Assembly (NCBI GenBank): GCA_046152925.1
Contig: JBJXFX010000105.1
Coordinates: forward strand, 1-10,863
DNA from: CAMAUF01 sp046152925
Lineage (GTDB): Bacteria; Chloroflexota; Dehalococcoidia; Tepidiformales; Tepidiformaceae
Length of the DNA stretch: 10,863 bases
Direction: 5' to 3'
In this document: positions 1 through 6,207 of the stretch, one piece after another
Numbering within the stretch: position 1 is the stretch's first letter
Layout of the letters: each line of letters begins with the position of its first letter
The notes under the pieces: generated by a model
The model's database searches: none
Seen by the model: only the letters and a program-made list of their open reading frames with translations
What the model was told of the DNA's origin: nothing
Translations under genes and position numbers: made by a program

Positions 1-241
1 GGTCACGCCCCTCCGGCTTGCGCAGGTCGATGGAGATCGACTTCTTGCCACGATTGACGCTGAAGTAGTACGAGCTCCAGCCGTTCTGGTACGGACCCGT
101 CGTCCGCGAGATGTCGCCGAAGGGTGGCCGCTCGACCTTGATCACCTCGGCGCCGAGGTCACAGAGGACCATCGAGCCATAGGGCCCCGAGAGGATCCAG
201 GTGAGGTCGAGGATGGTGATGTCTTCGAGCGGTCGCGGCAT
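1..241 (-). CDS. CaiB/BaiF family III CoA-transferase, N-terminal fragment
   Basis: Reading leftward from the ATG at 239-241 gives 80 codons that run off the left edge of the window. The translation starts MPRPLEDITILDLTWILSGP, followed by LCDLGAEVIKVERP and, further on, NRGKKSISIDLRKPEGR. These are the classic N-terminal signatures of family III CoA-transferases (formyl-CoA transferase, CaiB, alpha-methylacyl-CoA racemase group), which move CoA between carboxylic acids in the cytosol. The catalytic aspartate lies further downstream in the family and is outside the window, so the donor and acceptor cannot be named. The start is well supported because the family motif begins about five residues in. 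There is no Shine-Dalgarno sequence upstream; a TACCCT box sits six bases before the ATG, so the transcript may be leaderless. It is transcribed divergently from the GT4 gene across 65 bp. Family assignment is confident; substrate is unknown. Confidence 0.93.
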   Translation of the reverse strand, partial: MPRPLEDITILDLTWILSGPYGSMVLCDLGAEVIKVERPPFGDISRTTGPYQNGWSSYYFSVNRGKKSISIDLRKPEGRD

Positions 242-247
242 GGCGCA

Positions 248-253
248 AGGGTA
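248..253 (-). promoter_or_regulatory. candidate -10 box of the CoA-transferase gene
   Basis: On the minus strand TACCCT (TANNNT type) is followed by six bases and then the ATG at 241. That spacing puts a transcription start at or next to the start codon, as in leaderless genes. No Shine-Dalgarno sequence is present in the gap. No convincing -35 box was found. The call rests on spacing and on the same arrangement at two other genes in this window. Confidence 0.35.
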
Positions 254-294
254 GCCGAGGGTGCCTTTGAGGCGCACGTGAGCGTCGATAGCCC

Positions 295-300
295 TAGGAT
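295..300 (+). promoter_or_regulatory. candidate -10 box of the GT4 gene
   Basis: TAGGAT is followed by six bases and then the GTG start at 307, again placing a transcription start on the start codon. There is no clear Shine-Dalgarno sequence. A TTGAGG at 267-272 is too far away (22 bp) to be a normal -35 partner. Confidence 0.35.
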
Positions 301-306
301 TGGGCG

Positions 307-1491
307 GTGCCCAGCGCCCCGAAGCCACTCCACGTCTGCATGGTCACGAGCTCCTACCCACGCTGGCCCGGCGACGCCGCCGGGTCCTTCGTAGCGGACC
401 TTGCGCATGCGTTGGTGGCCGAAGGCGTACGGGTCACGGTTGTCGCGCCGGATGCGCCGGGCGTCCTGCTGCGAGACAAGTGGGCCGGCGTCGAAGTGCG
501 CCGGGCACGGTATTGGCTGCCCGCCTCAGCCCAGAGGCTCGCCTATGGTGCTGGGATAGCCTCCAACTTGAGGGCGACCCGCCTGGCCACGGCCCAAGTG
601 CCGCCGATGCTCGCGTCGCTGGCTGCTGTGGCTGCGCGCGTCCCCGATGTCGACATCTTCCACGGCCACTTCCTCCAGACGGGCGCAGCTGCCTGGCTGG
701 CGGCCAAAGTCCGGCGTCGGCCGCTGGTGGTCACGGCACATGGCAGCGATGTCCATGGCGACGTCGGCGGCGATGTGGGGTCACGCCTCGGCAACTGGGT
801 TGCCCGGCGCGCGAGCCGGACCATCGCCGTTTCAGAACCTCTCGCGGAGACCATTCGGACGGGGACCGGCCAGCCGGTCGACGTGATCCACATCGGTGTG
901 GACATCCAGCGCTTCCGGCCAGCACCGGAGGAGCGCGTCCCCGGCCGCATCCTCTGCGTCGGGCGGCTGGTCGACCTCAAAGGGCACAGGTTCGCAATCG
1001 AGGCGATGCCCGCGATCCTGGACCGGGTGCCATCGGCCCGGCTCATGATCGCGGGCGCAGGCGTAATCGAGGACGAGCTTCGCGGCTTGGCTGGACGCGC
1101 CGGAGTGGCGAGCCAGGTGGAATTCCTGGGTGAGGTGTCGCGCGAGGCGATCCCGGCTCTCCTTCGTACCGCCGCCGTCTACCTCCAGCCGTCCCTTTCG
1201 GAGGGCTTCGCCGTCTCGCTGCTGGAAGCGATGGCCTCGGGGCTCCCGGTTGTGGCCTCGGAACTACCGGCATTCGGCGATCGCCTGACGGACGGCCAAA
1301 CGGGCCGCATCGTCCCAGTGGGCGGAGTCGCGGCGATCGCCGATCGCGTGTCAGAACTGCTCCTCAACCCCGAACTGGGCGGCGAGTTGGGGTCGAACGC
1401 CCGCGCCCTCGTAGCCGATCGGTATACCTGGTGCGGCGTCGCGCAGCGCACGATCAGCGTCTATCGAGCATCCATCCGGGGCATCGCGTGA
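307..1491 (+). CDS. GT4-family glycosyltransferase (GT-B fold)
   Basis: This 394-aa protein is a typical length for the GT4 family, retaining glycosyltransferases that use nucleotide sugars in the cytosol, often on lipid-linked or surface glycans. The N-terminal Rossmann half opens with HVCMVTSSYPRWPGDAAGSF and carries VVTAHGSDVHG near the donor cleft, then AVSEPLAETI and VDVIHIGVDIQRFRP at the interdomain junction. The C-terminal half has RILCVGRLVDLKGH, LMIAGAG and the family EX7E motif, Glu299 and Glu307, within SEGFAVSLLEAMASGLPVVAS. The GTG start is chosen because the first beta strand begins at about residue 8; the next ATG (codon 12) would cut into it. There is no signal peptide and no membrane segment. 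It is followed 67 bp later by the PF03706-like membrane gene in the same direction, suggesting a shared surface-glycan role. The sugar donor and acceptor cannot be told from sequence. Confidence 0.93.
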   Translation: MPSAPKPLHVCMVTSSYPRWPGDAAGSFVADLAHALVAEGVRVTVVAPDAPGVLLRDKWAGVEVRRARYWLPASAQRLAYGAGIASNLRATRLATAQVPPMLASLAAVAARVPDVDIFHGHFLQTGAAAWLAAKVRRRPLVVTAHGSDVHGDVGGDVGSRLGNWVARRASRTIAVSEPLAETIRTGTGQPVDVIHIGVDIQRFRPAPEERVPGRILCVGRLVDLKGHRFAIEAMPAILDRVPSARLMIAGAGVIEDELRGLAGRAGVASQVEFLGEVSREAIPALLRTAAVYLQPSLSEGFAVSLLEAMASGLPVVASELPAFGDRLTDGQTGRIVPVGGVAAIADRVSELLLNPELGGELGSNARALVADRYTWCGVAQRTISVYRASIRGIA

Positions 1492-1558
1492 GTCTGGCCT
1501 CATCGGTCTTCAGGTACGTGCGACGCGGTGACCAGCACAGCTTGCCACGGGAGGACAC

Positions 1559-2545
1559 ATGGGACGGGCGGTAACGGCGCTGCTGTCGCTGGGCTTCCTG
1601 GCAGCCTGCGGCGTGTACTTCGTCTTCCTCTTCGACGCGCCCGACGAGGTCGACCCGGCCCCCATTGTCATCGCCTCCATCTGCTTCTTCGCGCTCTGCG
1701 GCTATGCAGCCTCGTTCGCCGCCGAATACTACCCGCTGCGCGCAACCTCCATGACCCGCGCGAGTCTTTGGGATGTCTTCGCAGTTGCAACGCTGGCGAA
1801 CCTCTCCAGCTATCTCGGCATCATCGTCGGCATGCCCACGCGCGTAGCGCTCTGGCGGAGGGTGCTCGGCGTGCGCGTGGCAGATTCGGTCGCGCTCCTG
1901 GCCTACCTCACCCTCATCGGCACGGCGCTGCCCGGGCTGATTGCCGCCGTCACACTCGCGCGCGAAACTCCGCTCCTCGCCGCCCTGTGCGGGGCCCTCG
2001 GCCTGGCTTTGGCGGGGCCACTCACCTGGCCACTCATCGGAGATCGAGTCCGTGCTCACGGGGGCCTGCGTTGGCTGGCGTTTCACCTGCCCCGCCGCGT
2101 CACACAGCGGGTGAGCAGTCTCACCGAAGCGACGTTCGGCTTTGCGCCGGCCTTGACGCTCCGGCTGGCCGCCGTCTACGGCCTCTGGTTCCTGGCGAGC
2201 GCTGCCCAGACCGCATGGACGCTTGACCTGTTCCACGAGTCGGCGCCGTTCTCCCTCCTGCTCGGCGCCCAAAGCGCCTCGTTTCTTCTGGGACGGCTCT
2301 CGGCGCTTCCGCTGGGCCTCGGAGTTCGCGACGCGAGCCTCGTCGCGCTCCTCACGTCCTTCGGGGTGCCGGCGGAGGTTGCGATTTCGGTCGCCGCAAT
2401 AGACCGCGCATCTTCGCTCTTGACGCGGCTGCTCCTGGCGGGAGTTGCGATGGCTCTGGTGGCGGCGGGGGTAGCATCGCTCAACCGACTTGCCCTCGAA
2501 GTCGACGAGATCCAACCGCATTCCCGTACCGATCCCCTGAAGTAG
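1559..2545 (+). CDS. multi-pass membrane protein, LPG_synthase_TM (PF03706/UPF0104) family
   Basis: This 328-aa protein is hydrophobic with about seven or eight predicted membrane segments (for example residues about 5-25, 36-56 and 285-310). The C-terminal half carries the family hallmark GRLSALPLGLGVRDASLVAL, then TSFGVPAEVAISVAAIDRAS, matching the conserved P-x-G-x-G-x-R-[ED]-A stretch of the MprF membrane region and the equivalent part of archaeal AglD. In MprF this region flips aminoacylated lipid; stand-alone members often sit beside glycosyltransferases and are thought to translocate or handle glycolipids. The aminoacyl-transferase domain of MprF is absent, so this is not a complete LPG synthase. 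The ATG start is fixed by a GGGAGGA ribosome binding site at 1549-1555, five bases or fewer away. It lies between the GT4 gene and the GT-C-like gene, with only 9 bp to the latter. A lipid or glycolipid transport role is inference. Confidence 0.82.
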   Translation: MGRAVTALLSLGFLAACGVYFVFLFDAPDEVDPAPIVIASICFFALCGYAASFAAEYYPLRATSMTRASLWDVFAVATLANLSSYLGIIVGMPTRVALWRRVLGVRVADSVALLAYLTLIGTALPGLIAAVTLARETPLLAALCGALGLALAGPLTWPLIGDRVRAHGGLRWLAFHLPRRVTQRVSSLTEATFGFAPALTLRLAAVYGLWFLASAAQTAWTLDLFHESAPFSLLLGAQSASFLLGRLSALPLGLGVRDASLVALLTSFGVPAEVAISVAAIDRASSLLTRLLLAGVAMALVAAGVASLNRLALEVDEIQPHSRTDPLK

Positions 2546-2548
2546 CAT
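2543..2548 (+). promoter_or_regulatory. candidate -10 box of the GT-C/LamG gene
   Basis: TAGCAT overlaps the TAG stop of the upstream gene and is followed by exactly six bases before the GTG at 2555, the same layout as in front of the CoA-transferase and GT4 genes. No Shine-Dalgarno sequence precedes this GTG, so an internal leaderless promoter is a reasonable alternative to simple read-through. A weak TTCCCG at 2521-2526 lies 16 bp upstream and matches only half of a consensus -35. Confidence 0.3.
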
Positions 2549-2554
2549 CAACCC

Positions 2555-4792
2555 GTGAGCGACACCCCCGCGCCGATGGCAGCAGACGACGACACTGGAC
2601 CGGACGACGAGCGGACCGCGGAGCCGAGCCGGTTCCTAGCACACTCGCTTCCCCTGTGGGCGATGATCGCGACAGCCATCGTCGCTGGTGTGCTCTCCTT
2701 CAACAGCATTCGTTCAGGCGTCTTCAACAGCCCTGACGAGATGGGCAACTTCCTCACCGCCCGTGCGCTCGCCGAGAACGGCCAGTTCTCGCTCGACCCC
2801 TACGTAGACTTCGGCGACCCCGAGGGCGTGCTCCACCCCCGTGCCTTCGTCGTGTTTGAGGGACGGCCCACCACCATCCAATTCGCCATGACCCCCATGA
2901 TGCACGCGCCCGGTCACTTCCTCACAGACGCCGGTCGCGCCTCGGCCGGGTTCTGGGCTGTGTTCGGCGTCCTCGGTCTCGGGTTGGCGCTCCGGCGCCT
3001 GTGCCGCGACCCCTGGGCCGCGACCCTCGGACTCTTGGCCGGCGCGCCGTTGCTCTATTGGCTCATGCATCAGTACAGCAGCGCCACATCGTTCATCGTC
3101 TTCGCCGGCTGGACGGCGTGGGCGGCCCTCGTGGCTGTTGAGACGAACGACCGGCGCGCGATCGCGGCCGCAGTCGTGTTCGCGAGTGCAGGGCTGGCGG
3201 CACGCCCGGACTGGGCCCCCGTGATGGGGCTCTGGGCGCTTCTCGGCGTGGGCATGCTGTGGCGGCGGGAAGGACGCTTCGGCTGGTCCTCGCGCCTGGC
3301 GCTTGGGATGGCGGTCGCGGTGGGCGTCCTCGCTATCGCCGGCCAGTTGCTCTACGGGTTGATCCTCTTCGGCGATCCCTTCGAGAACGGGCGCGCGCTC
3401 TATCTCGAATCCGTCGGGGCGGACTTTCCGGTGAACCTGAGCGCGACGAACCCCTTCGAGATCGTGCGCAATCTGCTGTTCCCCGTCGGCGTGCCAGACG
3501 TCGAGATCGCGGCCAAGAGTATCTGGAAGTACTACCTGGCAACCGCTCCCGTGCTCAGCGCACTCCTCGTACTTGGGCTTGTCCTCGGCCTTCGCCAGAA
3601 GCGCCTCAGATGGTTCGTAGCCGCGTTCTTCGTGCTTGTGGTCTATGTCGTCCTTTCTCGCTTGAAGGGCGAAACGATCACCGCCGCTACCTGGTCGCCG
3701 TCGTTCGCCAGCGCAATCGCCCGCTACTTTGTGCCTAGCTATCTCATCTGCCTGCTCGGGATCGCGCCGATTGCCCTCCGATGGATTTCGGCCAAGCTCG
3801 GGACCGAGCGGGTGGCCGTCCTCACTGCGCTGGTGGGCCTTGTAACGATTTCCGGGATAGGGTTCCAATTCAACTCCGCCTATGGCCGCGAGGCGGACGC
3901 AGTGCGCCGGCAAGAGGCGCTCGGGCGGCTCGTCCAACGCGATACGGGGGGCCAGGGCGTCGTCTTCACCTCCCTCAGCGATAAGGGCATTGCGCCATTC
4001 GTGAACACCGCCTCGACGATGGTTGAACTCACTCAAACACCCACGGAGAGGGTTGTTTCGTCCATCCGGCGCCTCCTGGACAACGGTGTGCCGGCGTACC
4101 TCTACTTCGAGTCACAGGAAACCTACGACGGTTTGACGAAAGCTGGCTTCGGCGCGGTCCCGACGGCGCCGGGTTCGCTCCTGAAGCGCATCATCGCCCC
4201 ACCCGCACCCTTCCAAGAAGAAGTCGCCGCCGATCGCCCGCTGCTGCTCCTCGAAGGCGGCGCCACCACGCTCCCACAAGCCGCCAGCGACGCCGTCAAC
4301 CCCTCCGGCCCGGTCTCCTTCGAGTTCTGGCTCAAGTTCGACGCTGACGTCGAGACACCTCAGGGACTCCTCAGCAAGGTCGCGGGCGACCGTCGCTACT
4401 TCGCGCCGGTCCCCGAACGCGGGTTCGAGCTCGCCATCAACAAGGGCGAGCTCCAATTTTCGCTTTCGGGCGGGTCGAACGTCGCCGGCCTGCGCGCCGG
4501 GCCCATCAACCAGCTCGCCGACGGCCAGTGGCACCACCTCGTCATCACCTGGGACGGGCGCGCCGCGCGCCAGGTCGTGACCCTGTACGTCGACGGCGTC
4601 TTGCAGGTGCGCGGCAACTCCGAGATCACCGCGATCCAACGCGTCCCCGGCACGCTGAACGTGGGCGGCGACGGGACCGCAGCTCCGTTCAAGGGCCAGA
4701 TCGGCGTTGTCGCGATTTATGACCAGGCGCTGACGCTCGAACGCGTCCTCGCCCACCTGGTCAGCGGGCAGGCCGCGCTCGCCAGCCGCTAA
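2555..4792 (+). CDS. GT-C-like membrane glycosyltransferase with C-terminal LamG/ConA-like domain
   Basis: This is a 745-aa protein. Residues 1-30 are acidic and probably disordered. A first membrane helix at about 33-52 leads into NSPDEMGNFLTARALAENG, with the acidic pair Asp61-Glu62 in the first outside loop. That layout is typical of GT-C enzymes (ArnT/PMT-like, often annotated as glycosyltransferase 39 or DUF2029-type), where this acidic residue is catalytic and the donor is a polyprenyl-phosphate sugar. Many further helices follow to about residue 440. From about 565 to 740 there is a soluble beta-rich LamG/ConA-like lectin domain, shown by SFEFWLKFD (Trp592), DGQWHHLVITWDG (Trp659, His660, His661), VTLYVDGVLQV and GQIGVVAIYDQALT. 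It should lie outside the membrane and may bind the acceptor or product glycan. The GTG start gives the only N-terminus with the complete first helix and no upstream overlap. The GT2 gene opposite could supply its donor. The membrane half has low sequence specificity; the LamG call is firmer. Confidence 0.82.
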   Translation: MSDTPAPMAADDDTGPDDERTAEPSRFLAHSLPLWAMIATAIVAGVLSFNSIRSGVFNSPDEMGNFLTARALAENGQFSLDPYVDFGDPEGVLHPRAFVVFEGRPTTIQFAMTPMMHAPGHFLTDAGRASAGFWAVFGVLGLGLALRRLCRDPWAATLGLLAGAPLLYWLMHQYSSATSFIVFAGWTAWAALVAVETNDRRAIAAAVVFASAGLAARPDWAPVMGLWALLGVGMLWRREGRFGWSSRLALGMAVAVGVLAIAGQLLYGLILFGDPFENGRALYLESVGADFPVNLSATNPFEIVRNLLFPVGVPDVEIAAKSIWKYYLATAPVLSALLVLGLVLGLRQKRLRWFVAAFFVLVVYVVLSRLKGETITAATWSPSFASAIARYFVPSYLICLLGIAPIALRWISAKLGTERVAVLTALVGLVTISGIGFQFNSAYGREADAVRRQEALGRLVQRDTGGQGVVFTSLSDKGIAPFVNTASTMVELTQTPTERVVSSIRRLLDNGVPAYLYFESQETYDGLTKAGFGAVPTAPGSLLKRIIAPPAPFQEEVAADRPLLLLEGGATTLPQAASDAVNPSGPVSFEFWLKFDADVETPQGLLSKVAGDRRYFAPVPERGFELAINKGELQFSLSGGSNVAGLRAGPINQLADGQWHHLVITWDGRAARQVVTLYVDGVLQVRGNSEITAIQRVPGTLNVGGDGTAAPFKGQIGVVAIYDQALTLERVLAHLVSGQAALASR

Positions 4793-5814
4793 GCCACCGG
4801 CGGCACGTCTCGCTTGTGGTCCTCACGCGCGGCGGACATGATGGTCCGCCAGGCAGCCGAGTCGGGCTGCAACCGCTCGCCTTGCGCCTGGTCGGCCGAC
4901 ATCCCGAACAGCAACAGTTGCAAGCCCGTCGTCACCAAGAGGGCCGCGAACACCGCGCTCGTCGTCGCCACGCCCTCCCCAGCGATTCGCGCGACCACGA
5001 GCGCTAGCCCGAGGGCAAGGCCAGCCGGCAACATCACCATCCCCAGCGTGTAAAAAAAGACAAGCGGGTGGAAGAAGCGCATCACGTACTTCTCCCACAG
5101 CCGCCACCAGAACCCCTTCCACAACAGCAGCGAGATCTTCGGGCTCACCCGCCAAATCTTGATCCCCGACTTCTCGCCGACCCGGTAGATCGAGCGGATG
5201 GGGATGTCCGCCACCCGCGCATTGAGCACGTTCAGCTTCACAAGCACATCGTTCGGGAACCCGTAGCGCGGATACAGCTCCCACTGAAGCAGCTCCCTGA
5301 GGACGAGCGCCGAGATCGCCGTGTAGCCAGACTGATAGTCCGCCACGTGCCAGTAGCCCGTCGCCGCCTTCGACATGAGCGAGAGCGCAACGTTTCCCAG
5401 GAAGCGGTGCCGCGGCATCACGCGAAACGTCTCCGACCAGAAGAAGCGGTTGCCCTTCGTGTAGTCGCACTGGTCGTCAACCACCGGCCCGACGACCCGG
5501 ATCAATTCGCCCGGGTCCATCTGCGCGTCGCCGCCCATCACGGCGATCACGTCGTCGCCCGCGTCGAGCGCCCGCTGGTACCCCGTCACGATCGCCCCGC
5601 CGACGCCTTGGTTGACTTGGTGGCGGATCAACTCGACCCGGCCAGGCTGTTGCCGGACGTGCTCTTCGACGCGGGCGGCCGTCTCATCGGTGCTCACGTC
5701 GTCGACCACGATGATCCGGTCGACGAAGTCGGGCATCGTCGCAATCACGCGCCCGATCAGCAGTTGCTCGTTGTGGCACGGCACAACCACCGAAATCCGC
5801 TTACCGCTCAGCAC
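4789..5814 (-). CDS. GT2 glycosyltransferase, polyprenyl/dolichyl-phosphate sugar synthase type
   Basis: Starting at the GTG at 5812-5814 the protein is 341 aa. The N-terminal GT-A domain shows ISVVVPCHNEQLLIGRVI, then VVDDVSTDETAARV (Asp38-Asp39), NQGVGGAIVTGYQRAL and GGDAQMDPGEL, where Asp96 to Asp100 take the place of the DXD-type nucleotide and metal site. YPRYGFPNDVLVKLN, later in the domain, is also typical of DPM1/DpgS-like enzymes, which transfer a sugar from a nucleotide to polyprenyl phosphate on the cytosolic membrane face. Two helices at about 245-300 anchor it. The frame stays open upstream as far as an ATG at 6102, but that extension is only the octamer repeat. The GGAGGG at 5819-5824, four bases before the GTG, and the GT2 fold beginning at residue 7 settle the start. 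The gene ends by overlapping the stop of the facing GT-C gene. The sugar (mannose, glucose or other) is not decidable. Confidence 0.9.
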   Translation of the reverse strand: MLSGKRISVVVPCHNEQLLIGRVIATMPDFVDRIIVVDDVSTDETAARVEEHVRQQPGRVELIRHQVNQGVGGAIVTGYQRALDAGDDVIAVMGGDAQMDPGELIRVVGPVVDDQCDYTKGNRFFWSETFRVMPRHRFLGNVALSLMSKAATGYWHVADYQSGYTAISALVLRELLQWELYPRYGFPNDVLVKLNVLNARVADIPIRSIYRVGEKSGIKIWRVSPKISLLLWKGFWWRLWEKYVMRFFHPLVFFYTLGMVMLPAGLALGLALVVARIAGEGVATTSAVFAALLVTTGLQLLLFGMSADQAQGERLQPDSAAWRTIMSAAREDHKRDVPPVA

Positions 5815-5818
5815 ATGG

Positions 5819-5824
5819 CCCTCC
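5819..5824 (-). promoter_or_regulatory. ribosome binding site deciding the GT2 start
   Basis: GGAGGG on the minus strand stands four bases before the GTG at 5814. It is a strong match to the anti-Shine-Dalgarno sequence and rules against the longer reading that would begin within the repeat at 6102. Confidence 0.7.
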
Positions 5825-5860
5825 GGGACGCGCCACCACTGAAGTTCGCGGCACCGCGCG

Positions 5861-5866
5861 ATGGTA
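5861..5866 (-). promoter_or_regulatory. possible -10 box of the GT2 gene
   Basis: TACCAT on the minus strand would give a leader of roughly 40 bases that includes the GGAGGG site. No -35 match was found at the right distance, so this is weak. Confidence 0.2.
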
Positions 5867-5903
5867 CCGACAGGTGGCCGCTTCGCGCGAACGCCCGAGG
5901 GCG

Positions 5904-6153
5904 CCGAGTGTCGGAGTAACGGAGTAACGGAGTAACGGAGTAACGGAGTAACGGAGTAACGGAGTAACGGGGTAAGGGAGTGAGGGAGTGAGGGATTGAG
6001 GGATTGAGGGAGTGAAGGAGGGACCAACGGAGTAGCGGCGTCAGGGCGTGGGTTAGCGCCGAGTCGGTACCCCGACACCCCGACACTCTCACACTCCGAC
6101 ACTCCGACACTCCGTCACTCCGTTACTCCGACACTCGGTTACTCCTCACTCGC
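5904..6153. repeat. octamer repeat array forming a long imperfect inverted repeat
   Basis: The 393-bp gap between the divergent GT2 and VOC genes (5815-6207) is dominated by this element. From 5912 to 5967 there are seven perfect tandem copies of CGGAGTAA, then seven degenerate copies (CGGGGTAA, GGGAGTGA, GGGATTGA and similar) to 6023. From 6066 to 6145 there are ten units of the opposite orientation (GACACTCC, GTCACTCC, GTTACTCC and similar), which are reverse complements of the same family. The outer 22 bases, 5904-5925 and 6117-6138, are exact inverted copies, and the register continues inward with roughly six of eight bases matching, giving arms of about 73 bp (5904-5976 and 6066-6138). 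The middle (6024-6065) is a decayed stretch with one more unit at 6028-6035. It lies upstream of both genes, so it is not placed as a terminator. Its function is unknown. Confidence 0.92.
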
Positions 6154-6196
6154 CCCCTCCGCCCCCGGCGCGTAGGCTTCCCTGAGCCTCAACGGC

Positions 6197-6200
6197 GGAG
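6197..6200 (+). promoter_or_regulatory. ribosome binding site of the VOC gene
   Basis: GGAG (in GGCGGAG) lies seven bases before the ATG at 6208. A TAGGCT at 6173-6178 could be a -10 box for a short leader, but this is weak. Confidence 0.5.
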
Positions 6201-6207
6201 CGTATCC

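Noticed and set aside
267..300. A standard -35/-10 promoter (TTGAGG with TAGGAT) before the GT4 gene.
   Set aside because: The 22-bp spacing is too long for a sigma-70 type promoter; only the -10 box was kept as a candidate.
2714..4036. A 440-codon minus-strand open frame over the GT-C gene, and a 365-codon one at 1454-2551 over the PF03706 gene.
   Set aside because: They are highly charged, motif-free antisense readings of membrane-protein genes.
5815..6102. N-terminal extension of the GT2 protein to an ATG at 6102.
   Set aside because: The extension is mostly the octamer repeat translated; a strong GGAGGG site four bases before the GTG at 5814 and the start of the GT2 fold at residue 7 favour the shorter protein.
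5904..6138. Transcription terminator hairpin.
   Set aside because: It lies at the heads of two divergent genes, not after a gene end, and has no T-run.
5912..6153. CRISPR-like array.
   Set aside because: The units are 8 bp, directly adjacent with no spacers, and occur in both orientations; there are no cas genes.
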